From: Sphingobacterium sp. UBA4616
GTDB taxonomy: Bacteria; Bacteroidota; Bacteroidia; Sphingobacteriales; Sphingobacteriaceae
Direction of reading: 5' to 3'
DNA length: 64,000 nucleotides
Assembly: GCA_002386525.1 (NCBI GenBank)
Contig: DGIS01000005.1
Coordinates: forward strand, 62,001-126,000
Shown: piece after piece, positions 57,390-64,000 of the stretch
Layout of the letters: each line of letters begins with the position of its first letter
Position numbering within the stretch: position 1 is the first letter of the stretch
The notes under the pieces: model-generated
What the model was told of the DNA's origin: nothing
The model's database searches: none
Seen by the model: only the letters and a program-made list of their open reading frames with translations
Made by a program: the position numbers and the translations under genes

Positions 57390-57713
57390 TTGCGCGTTAT
57401 CAATAGTGAACGCAAAGAATATTTTTACACATTAAATGCTCGTATTATGGTTGGACAACTAATAGCTAAAGAGGAAATTCCTCAGTTTAAATTTATCCCG
57501 GCGATTGAAGATAAAACAGCTACCTTTATGGATAAATTGAAAGGCGCACTTCGGTTGGGAAATGAGTTTAAATCCAAAACCGAAATTGCCTTTCAGACAG
57601 ATTCCGGACCAAAGCGTATCGAAACCACTGTGTGGTCTTTAACCGATAGATATATTCAGATTAAGAGTGGCGTTTTAATACCATTAAAGTCTATTATAGC
57701 AATTGATTATTAA
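57390..57713 (+). CDS. Small hypothetical protein (88-107 aa)
   Basis: Not recognised. The frame opens at TTG 57390, but the ATG at 57447 (MVGQLIAKEEIPQF) is also plausible and would give 88 residues. The C-terminal half has short alternating strands (KTEIAFQTDSG, RIETTVWSLTD, YIQIKSGVLIPLKS), suggesting a small beta-barrel or PH-like fold. There is no signal peptide. It ends at an unusually strong bidirectional terminator. Confidence 0.6.
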   Translation: MRVINSERKEYFYTLNARIMVGQLIAKEEIPQFKFIPAIEDKTATFMDKLKGALRLGNEFKSKTEIAFQTDSGPKRIETTVWSLTDRYIQIKSGVLIPLKSIIAIDY

Positions 57714-57718
57714 GCAAT

Positions 57719-57756
57719 AAAACGAGAGGCTCCTAATTTAAGGAGCCTCTCGTTTT
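57719..57756. terminator. Strong bidirectional terminator
   Basis: A 16-bp perfect stem aaaacgagaggctcct/aggagcctctcgtttt with loop aattta. It lies between the convergent hypothetical gene and the TolC gene and can serve both strands. Confidence 0.92.
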
Positions 57757-57836
57757 ATACGATTACATCTTGCCTGTTGGCAAAAAAAGAGTTTATTGTC
57801 TTTTCTTCAAAAGGGAGCTTTTGTAAACCGTAATTT

Positions 57837-59138
57837 TTAGTACGATTCACCGGTCAATTCTTTTAGTCGTATCTCCGAGACTTTAGCATCGTATTGTGCA
57901 GTATAACTCCGCGTCATTGCATTGATGTAATTTAACTGCGCTGTTCTTACTTCCAACGTTGTTATGGTACCGATCCGGAATTTATCCATGGTGATGTTTA
58001 AATTTTCTTTTGCCAGTTCCTCATTTTTCCGTTCTACATTGGCCAGTTCGATGTTGGTAATGTAGGTTTGAAACAAAGTCCTTACCTGAGCCTGTATATC
58101 TTGTTTTTGCTGTTTTATCTGTATTTCAGAACTTTTGATCTGAAATTTGGCGATACGTTCGTTTCTGTTTTGCAAAAAGCCATTGAAGATGTTAAGGGAT
58201 GCTGATACACCGTAGGTGAGACCTCTATTTTTGTTTTCTGTAGAGAAACCAAGTGAGGAGTGAGATTCGTTCCAATTATACCCACTATTTAAACCAATTT
58301 TAGGGTAACGTTCGGCTTTCACTGCCTTTAGGTTGAGTTCGGCGACACGATTGTTGATGATGGCAAGCTGAATTTGAGGATTTTGTTGATCAGCAATTTC
58401 GATGAGATTACCCAGTTTAAGATCCGTATCCAGTTTCATTTCATCTTCAACTTCAAAGTCTAGGCTCAAATCTCTAGTCATCAATTGGTTGAGGTAAGTT
58501 TTGGTGTTTTTAAAGCTTTCGAGTTGCCTGAGTAGGTTTGTCTGATCGGTATTCAGGTCGACTTTGGCATTCAGCAGATCGAGCTTGGAACCTTTTCCGA
58601 TCTGTAGGCGATTTTCGGCCAGAGTAACCCGATATTGAGAAAGTGTAATGGTTGTATCTAAAGCGTCAATCAATCGTTTTTGCTGTACAAGATTATAATA
58701 GGTGGCCATGACTTCACTGAGTTGTGTAATGACCTCATATCTAATCTCCGCCTCACCCTGACGCTGTATCTCTTTAAATCGATCCCTACGCGCAAACATA
58801 CCCAATCCGTCAAATATCGTCCAGTTTAAGTTAACGCCATACGACATATTGTCATTTTTAGCATTGGAAACCTGCTGTACTTGTCCATCGGCCCTAACCT
58901 GTCGTGAATTCTGAACCGAATTGCTTCTGTTAAATGTGCCGGTTACTGCGGGAAGCATACCAGCGCTTCCCAAACTGGTATTCTCGATATCAATGTTGTT
59001 GTCATTTTTAGCCAAAAGAATATTGAAGTTATTGCTCAACGTTGTTTTTAGCGCATCTTCCAAGGTCAATATCTCTTGGGCACGAGCTTGAAACATGATG
59101 GAGCAAAGCCATATTAGTAGGGTGAAATTTCTCTTCAT
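57837..59138 (-). CDS. TolC family outer-membrane efflux protein
   Basis: 433 residues with a signal peptide (NFTLLIWLCSIMFQARAQ) and the OEP repeats (LTLEDALKTTLSNNFNILLA; FRIGTITTLEVRTAQLNYIN in the second). Forms the outer-membrane exit of the tripartite pump. Last gene of the adaptor-permease-TolC operon, 6 bp after the permease. Confidence 0.94.
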   Translation of the reverse strand: MKRNFTLLIWLCSIMFQARAQEILTLEDALKTTLSNNFNILLAKNDNNIDIENTSLGSAGMLPAVTGTFNRSNSVQNSRQVRADGQVQQVSNAKNDNMSYGVNLNWTIFDGLGMFARRDRFKEIQRQGEAEIRYEVITQLSEVMATYYNLVQQKRLIDALDTTITLSQYRVTLAENRLQIGKGSKLDLLNAKVDLNTDQTNLLRQLESFKNTKTYLNQLMTRDLSLDFEVEDEMKLDTDLKLGNLIEIADQQNPQIQLAIINNRVAELNLKAVKAERYPKIGLNSGYNWNESHSSLGFSTENKNRGLTYGVSASLNIFNGFLQNRNERIAKFQIKSSEIQIKQQKQDIQAQVRTLFQTYITNIELANVERKNEELAKENLNITMDKFRIGTITTLEVRTAQLNYINAMTRSYTAQYDAKVSEIRLKELTGESY

Positions 59139-59144
59139 GTTTAA

Positions 59145-62100
59145 TTATTCGTAGCTTTTAATGTTATCAAATTCTGGTCTATGCTTTTTTTGTCGTGACC
59201 ACATATAGTAGATGGCCGGGATGATGAACAAGGTCAGAATAAGCGAAAATATGGTACCCCCGACGATTACTACCCCCATTCCAATTCTGCTGGTCGAAGC
59301 AGCACCGAGCGACATCGCAATTGGCAATGCACCGAGTGCGATGGCCAAACTGGTCATTAAAATTGGTCTAAGGCGCGATTCGGCTGCATGCATGATTGCC
59401 TCAAATTTTTCCATTCCTTCTTCTCGCATCTGGTTGGCAAATTCGACAATCAGAATACCATTTTTGGTGACGAGGCCGATTAGCATGATTGTCCCAATTT
59501 GACTGAATATATTCCAGGTTTGGTCAAATAACCACAAACTGATCAGGGCGCCGGCTACAGCCATCGGTACCGTAAGGATAATGATAAATGGGTCGAGAAA
59601 GCTTTCAAATTGAGCCGCTAGGATCAGGTAGATAAGCAACAAAGCAAGGCCGAAGGCAAATAGGGTATTGGAGCTACTCTCAACAAAATCACGCGATTCA
59701 CCGCTAAGATCGGTCGTAAAGCTCTGATCGAGTACTTTTTCCTTTATACGGTCCATTGCAGCAATGCCGTCGCTCATACTCATACCAGGAGCCAAGCCGG
59801 CGGAAACGGTCGCGGACATATAACGGTTGTTATGATAGAGTTGGGGCGGACTGCTTTCTTCTTTCACACTTACAACGTTGTCCAATTGGATAAGCTGCCC
59901 CATGTTATTGCGAACATAGATGGAAGAAAGATCCGTTGGAGTCGCCCGACGGTCATTCTCAACCTGGCCAATTACTTGATATTGTTTACCATCGCGCATA
60001 AAATAGGCAAATCGTTGACCGCTTAGCAACAGTTGTAAGGATTGAGATACATCCAGTACAGATACGCCAAGGCTCAGCGCTTTTAGACGGTCAATTTCGA
60101 CATGAAGTTCTGGTTTGTTGAACTTTAGGTTGATATCCGTTGTCGAGAATGTTGGATCACTGTTCACCTCAGTCATAAATTGAGGTATTTTTTCCTGCAG
60201 CTTTTCGAAATTCTGCGCCTGAATAATATACTGAACGGGTAATCCGCCTCTTCGGTTCATGGATATCGTTGGCGTCTGTGAAACATTGACGCGAACGGCA
60301 TCGTATTGTTTGGTCCACTTGGTCAGTTCTTTAGCGATATCGTCCTGCGATTTCTGACGTTCACTTGGGTCAACCAACGTCATCCGGATACGGCCGGAGT
60401 TGACCGATGCGGCGCCAAATCCCGGCGAAGTGATGTTAAGACTGATCTTATTCTCCGGGATCGAATCATACACCAGTTTATCAAGTTCCTGCATATAGCG
60501 ATCCATATATTCATAGGTGGCACCCTCTGGACCTGTTACATTGACAGAAATATTACTTCGGTCATCATAAGGTGCAGTTTCCTTTTTAATGGACGAAAAA
60601 AGGATTCCAATAATCACAAAGCAGATGATCAGGATTGGAAAGCTGATCCATTTAAATTTCATGAATTTGTCAAGGGTATTGGCATACCCCTTGTTCATCT
60701 TGACAAACATGGGTTCGGTCCAATTATAAAATTTCGTCTTCTTGTGTCCACCACCCTTGATCAAATAGGCATTGAGCATAGGGGTGAGGGTCAGGGAAAC
60801 AAATGCAGAAACCAGTACGGCCGAAGCGATAACGACCCCAAATTCGCGAAATAAACGCCCCACAAAGCCTTGAAGAAATATAACAGGTAAGAATACGGCT
60901 GCAAGTGTGATTGAAATCGAGATAACGGCAAAGAAGATTTCCTTCGAGCCCTTCAAAGCAGCCTCTATGGGAGACATACCTTCTTCCACTTTCTTAAAGA
61001 TATTTTCCGTCACTACAATCCCATCGTCGACGACAAGACCTGTCGCGAGTACAATAGCGAGCAACGTAAGTACATTAATCGAAAATCCGAAAATGTACAT
61101 AATAAAAAAGGTTGCAATCAATGAGACGGGAATATCCAGAAGAGGCCGCAATGCAATACCCCAGTCGCGGAAGAAAAAGTAAATAATCAAGGTAACCAAG
61201 ATAATTGAAATCAGCAATGTCTCGGCGACTTCCTCAACAGATTTCTTAATAAATGTGGTGTTGTCAGAAGCAATGTTAAGGATAATATCTTGGGGTAGAT
61301 CTTCCTTGATCTGATCGAGCATTTTATAAAAATTATTGGCAATATCGAGGTAGTTTGTACCGGGTTGAGGAATAATCGCTATACCAACCAATTGCTTCCC
61401 ATTGCTGACCATTTTTGTTTCCAGGTTTTCGGCATCTATTTCTGCCCGGCCAATGTCGATGAATTTGACAATACGGCTGCTATCGGATTTCAGAATGATA
61501 TCATTAAACTCTTCGGGTGTAGAAAGATTTCCTACTGTCTTTACGGTGAGCTCCGTGGTGTTTCCGACAATTTTTCCAGAGGGCAATTCAACGTTTTGGT
61601 TATTCAGAGCCGTGCGGATATCAGAAGCCGTAATGCCATACGCAGCCATACGGTCGGGGTTGAGCCATAATCGCATGGCGTAGCGTTTTTGACCATAAAT
61701 TTGGGTACTGCTGACACCTGGAATCGTCTGTAGTCTTTCCGAGATCACATTTTCTGCGTAGTCGCTCAGCGAAAGTTTATCGCGCGTTTCACTTTGTAGC
61801 GTCAACGTGATGATAGGATCGGAATCAGCGTCAGCCTTGGAAACAACGGGTGGGGCATCAATATCCTGAGGTAAACTTCGGATGGCCTGAGAGACCTTAT
61901 CACGGACATCATTTGCCGCCTCTTCAAGATTTTTTTGCAGACCAAATTCGATGGTAATATTACTGGACCCCTGGTTACTGGAGGAGGATATATTCCGGAT
62001 ACCATCGATGGAATTGATAGCCTTTTCTAAGGGCTCGGTAATCTGAGATTCAATGATATCTGGATTTGCACCCGCATAGTTTGTTCTAACAGAAACAATA

Positions 62101-62228
62101 GCCGGGTCAATGGAGGGGTATTCGCGGACGCCCAAAAAGCTAAAACCAATGTAGCCAAATAATATAATGGTGATATTGACGACAATAGTTAAAACCGGGC
62201 GTTTAATAAAAATAGCAGATAAATTCAT
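59145..62228 (-). CDS. RND efflux permease (HAE1/AcrB-like)
   Basis: Full-length 1027-residue pump. The proton-relay motif GLVVDDGIVVTENIFKKVEE in TM4 and the second half VTKNGILIVEFANQMREEG in TM10 place it with drug-type RND permeases. Twelve TM helices and two porter loops are in the usual order. Overlaps in operon with the adaptor (6 bp upstream) and TolC (6 bp downstream). Sequence differs from the other complete permease in the window, so substrates may differ. Confidence 0.95.
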   Translation of the reverse strand: MNLSAIFIKRPVLTIVVNITIILFGYIGFSFLGVREYPSIDPAIVSVRTNYAGANPDIIESQITEPLEKAINSIDGIRNISSSSNQGSSNITIEFGLQKNLEEAANDVRDKVSQAIRSLPQDIDAPPVVSKADADSDPIITLTLQSETRDKLSLSDYAENVISERLQTIPGVSSTQIYGQKRYAMRLWLNPDRMAAYGITASDIRTALNNQNVELPSGKIVGNTTELTVKTVGNLSTPEEFNDIILKSDSSRIVKFIDIGRAEIDAENLETKMVSNGKQLVGIAIIPQPGTNYLDIANNFYKMLDQIKEDLPQDIILNIASDNTTFIKKSVEEVAETLLISIILVTLIIYFFFRDWGIALRPLLDIPVSLIATFFIMYIFGFSINVLTLLAIVLATGLVVDDGIVVTENIFKKVEEGMSPIEAALKGSKEIFFAVISISITLAAVFLPVIFLQGFVGRLFREFGVVIASAVLVSAFVSLTLTPMLNAYLIKGGGHKKTKFYNWTEPMFVKMNKGYANTLDKFMKFKWISFPILIICFVIIGILFSSIKKETAPYDDRSNISVNVTGPEGATYEYMDRYMQELDKLVYDSIPENKISLNITSPGFGAASVNSGRIRMTLVDPSERQKSQDDIAKELTKWTKQYDAVRVNVSQTPTISMNRRGGLPVQYIIQAQNFEKLQEKIPQFMTEVNSDPTFSTTDINLKFNKPELHVEIDRLKALSLGVSVLDVSQSLQLLLSGQRFAYFMRDGKQYQVIGQVENDRRATPTDLSSIYVRNNMGQLIQLDNVVSVKEESSPPQLYHNNRYMSATVSAGLAPGMSMSDGIAAMDRIKEKVLDQSFTTDLSGESRDFVESSSNTLFAFGLALLLIYLILAAQFESFLDPFIIILTVPMAVAGALISLWLFDQTWNIFSQIGTIMLIGLVTKNGILIVEFANQMREEGMEKFEAIMHAAESRLRPILMTSLAIALGALPIAMSLGAASTSRIGMGVVIVGGTIFSLILTLFIIPAIYYMWSRQKKHRPEFDNIKSYE

Positions 62229-62234
62229 GCACAG

Positions 62235-63296
62235 TTAGTTAGCTAATGATACCTTAACTTTTGATCCATCTTTTAACGACAGGACACCTGTGGTTAGAAC
62301 GGTGTCACCGGCACTGATCCCAGATAAAATGACAATATCTTTGTCCGTACGTGCACCTGTTTCAACCTTCACTTCTTTGGCTAGGCCATGCTGTAATACA
62401 AACACTTTTTTTCCGTCCTGAACAGGTACGATGGCTTCAGTTGGAATGGATATCGCATCGTTTTCTACCTCGATTGGAACGCTAACGTTAACAAATGATC
62501 CTACTTTCAACTTTCCCTGCTCATTATTTGCGCGGGCTCTGACCGTGAGCGTTCTGGTGTTAAGTGATACTTGAGGTTCTATAGCGTAGATGTTTGCTTT
62601 CATGACGGTTGGGTCATTAGCAACACTAAACTCGATCGGCATATTCACTTTAACGATACTGCTGTATTTTTCGGGAACTGCGAAGGTGATTTTTACCAAG
62701 TTGTCCTTGACCAGATTTGTGATCAGCGTGGTGGGCGAGACAATGGCTCCAACAGAAATATTACGTAATCCAATCATCCCACTAAATGGTGCCCTGATGG
62801 TGGTCTTTGATATTTGTGCCTGGATCAACTGGATCTGTGCGGCTGAAGTTTTTAAGGCCGCACTGGCAATATCAAACTCCTCCTGACTGATAGCGCCTTT
62901 TTGCAACAGCAATTTGGCCCGGCGTTCATTTTCTGCATTGAGCTGATTGGTCGTTTGTGATTGTCTTAATTGCGCCTGCAGTTCTATATCATCAATCTTG
63001 ATCAAAGGTTCGCCCTGCCTGACCCGCTGTCCTTCTGCAAAATATATTTTGGTAATTCGACCACTGACTTCACTTCTGACTTCGACCTGCTCTTCTGCAT
63101 CGATGCTTCCCGAAAGATTGATCGATCTATCGGCGACAGAAGATTTGGCAATGATTGCCTGTGCCGGCACTGGCACATCTTTTTTCTCCTTCGGCTTATC
63201 GGTTCCCTCTTTATCTTTTTTAGCAGTAAGCAGAAAGTATCCACCTCCAAAAACAGCGCAGGCCAAAAGAAGGTAAATGATCGATTTTTTATTCAT
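62235..63296 (-). CDS. RND efflux periplasmic adaptor (HlyD/MFP family)
   Basis: 353 residues with an N-terminal membrane anchor (IIYLLLACAVFGGGYFLL) that contains a Cys but no clear lipobox, then a Lys/Glu/Pro-rich linker. Split lipoyl domain: YFAEGQRVRQGEPLIKIDD and TTIRAPFSGMIGLRNISVGA around a helical hairpin (about residues 115-165), then beta-barrel and C-terminal domains. First gene of its operon. No regulator gene lies beside it in the window. Confidence 0.94.
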   Translation of the reverse strand: MNKKSIIYLLLACAVFGGGYFLLTAKKDKEGTDKPKEKKDVPVPAQAIIAKSSVADRSINLSGSIDAEEQVEVRSEVSGRITKIYFAEGQRVRQGEPLIKIDDIELQAQLRQSQTTNQLNAENERRAKLLLQKGAISQEEFDIASAALKTSAAQIQLIQAQISKTTIRAPFSGMIGLRNISVGAIVSPTTLITNLVKDNLVKITFAVPEKYSSIVKVNMPIEFSVANDPTVMKANIYAIEPQVSLNTRTLTVRARANNEQGKLKVGSFVNVSVPIEVENDAISIPTEAIVPVQDGKKVFVLQHGLAKEVKVETGARTDKDIVILSGISAGDTVLTTGVLSLKDGSKVKVSLAN

Positions 63297-63443
63297 ATGG
63301 TATAGTATCTTATGTACTTTTTACATTTAACTGGTAAATATAGGTTTATTATAATGCCGATACGGGTTGTCAAAAGGATTTTACAATACACACAAAACTC
63401 AGGCAAGAAACTGCACTGTGCGTTTACTGGGAGCGAAGGGAGA

Positions 63444-63474
63444 TAAAAAAAGCTAGAAATTCATTTCTAGCTTT
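63444..63474 (-). terminator. Terminator of the THX gene
   Basis: Near-perfect stem aaagctagaaat/atttctagcttt (12 bp, inner pairs likely open), followed on the minus strand by a T-run (plus-strand A-run at 63445-63450). It directly follows the THX stop codon. Confidence 0.85.
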
Positions 63475-63481
63475 GCGTCTA

Positions 63482-63634
63482 CTATTTTTTTGATTTTGTT
63501 TTTTGTTCAATTTCTTTTGGCTCCGCATTATCTACTTTTGGCTTGATTGCTGCTCTTGACAAATGTGGTCTTCTTTTTCCAAAAGAACCATTCGATATTT
63601 TTCCTCTTCTGGTTTTGATGTCACCTTTTCCCAT
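63482..63634 (-). CDS. Small ribosomal subunit protein THX (S31e/THX family)
   Basis: 50-residue, very basic protein: MGKGDIKTRRGKISNGSFGK, then RRPHLSRAAIKPKVDN and a Lys-rich tail KTKSKK. It matches the Bacteroidota THX/S31-type protein of the 30S subunit, which binds 16S rRNA in the head. Start ATG at 63634, stop TAG. Too short for many gene callers. The tail is longer than in Thermus THX (about 26 residues), as is usual in Bacteroidota. Confidence 0.9.
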   Translation of the reverse strand: MGKGDIKTRRGKISNGSFGKRRPHLSRAAIKPKVDNAEPKEIEQKTKSKK

Positions 63635-63714
63635 AGTGTAAAATATTTTGGTTTTAAAAATTATATATAACCTAAATATAGGGATTTGTTTTTAAAGATT
63701 CAACTGTTTTGTCT

Positions 63715-64000
63715 TCAAATGATGGGAAAAATGCGTTTTTGAACATCAATTTTGAAATTTTGGGTAATGGTATCGAAAAATAAATTATTGACTGGCTTGT
63801 TTTCAGCAACCAAATAGGGGATTTCCAATATGTTATCTTTTAATTTGATACGGTAATAGCCATATAGTAATCCTTTGGTCGTCTGAATGGATTCGATTTT
63901 CTGCACGGCCTCGATATCCTTAAAAAGGTTAAAGCTATAATTTTCTCCTTTTAATTGTTCAATAAAAACTTCATCAGTTTTGGCATTATACCATATTTGC
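63715..64000 (-). CDS. Hypothetical protein, 3' part (start outside window)
   Basis: The minus-strand frame is open to the window edge, so the start lies beyond base 64,000. The visible ~94 residues contain IWYNAKTDEVFIEQLKGENY and end NFKIDVQKRIFPII. Alternating beta strands (GLLYGYYRIKLKDNILEIP) suggest a small beta-rich domain. Not recognised; no catalytic motif. An internal GTG at 63906 could be mistaken for its start. Confidence 0.7.
   Translation of the reverse strand, partial: QIWYNAKTDEVFIEQLKGENYSFNLFKDIEAVQKIESIQTTKGLLYGYYRIKLKDNILEIPYLVAENKPVNNLFFDTITQNFKIDVQKRIFPII

Overview
The window looks like a chromosomal segment of a Bacteroidota bacterium, most likely Sphingobacterium or a close Sphingobacteriaceae relative. 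The evidence is: promoters of the TTTG-N19-TAnnTTTG type, few strong Shine-Dalgarno sites, families typical of the phylum (DUF4954, DUF3467, a THX-type small ribosomal protein, HMA-AraC fusions, a GNAT-nitrilase fusion, M13 lipoproteins), and many PAS/GAF histidine kinases. The genus is inferred from memory of such gene sets; no search was run.

Bases 1-21,200 read as accessory, environment-facing DNA. They hold the 3' end of an RND efflux permease with its lipoprotein adaptor, then a PAS histidine kinase. Next comes a run of single oxidoreductases, most lying beside an AraC regulator: SDR/AraC, FAD monooxygenase/AraC (divergent), and aldo-keto reductase, AraC and fatty acid desaturase in a row. 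A signalling patch follows: two more PAS/GAF histidine kinases, a stand-alone receiver with Ser at the phospho-acceptor position, and a 782-residue GAF protein.

Bases 21,300-44,800 are mostly housekeeping. A Phe-Gly-Leu tRNA cluster is followed by a compact pfkA / sugar-kinase-like / gapA operon, divergent from a NUDIX-winged-helix regulator whose catalytic box is degenerate. A complete TetR-TolC-adaptor-RND efflux operon comes next. Then come glmS coupled to a DUF4954 beta-helix protein, an HMA-AraC regulator, an L,D-transpeptidase, lgt, an M42 peptidase, a DUF3467 protein, a GNAT-nitrilase fusion, an M13 peptidase, and rplU-rpmA.

Bases 45,300-56,450 hold two lipoprotein genes and then an eight-gene, largely exported sugar-oxidation cluster: FGE-fold protein, Gfo/Idh/MocA oxidoreductase, ApbE flavin transferase, hydroxypyruvate-isomerase-like TIM barrel, MFS permease, GMC oxidoreductase, second Gfo/Idh/MocA oxidoreductase, and a Tat lipoprotein of the gluconate 2-dehydrogenase subunit 3 family. 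The signal peptides suggest that the GMC enzyme, which has none, is carried across the membrane by the small Tat subunit. The most plausible role is periplasmic oxidation of sugars or glycosides (possibly to 3-keto derivatives) and processing of the products. This is the best candidate for an under-described system here.

The last 8 kb hold an acyl-ACP thioesterase, a small unknown protein, a second complete RND operon (adaptor-permease-TolC, minus strand), a 50-residue THX-type ribosomal protein gene and the 3' part of an unknown gene. No rRNA, insertion sequence, CRISPR array, integrase or phage gene was seen.
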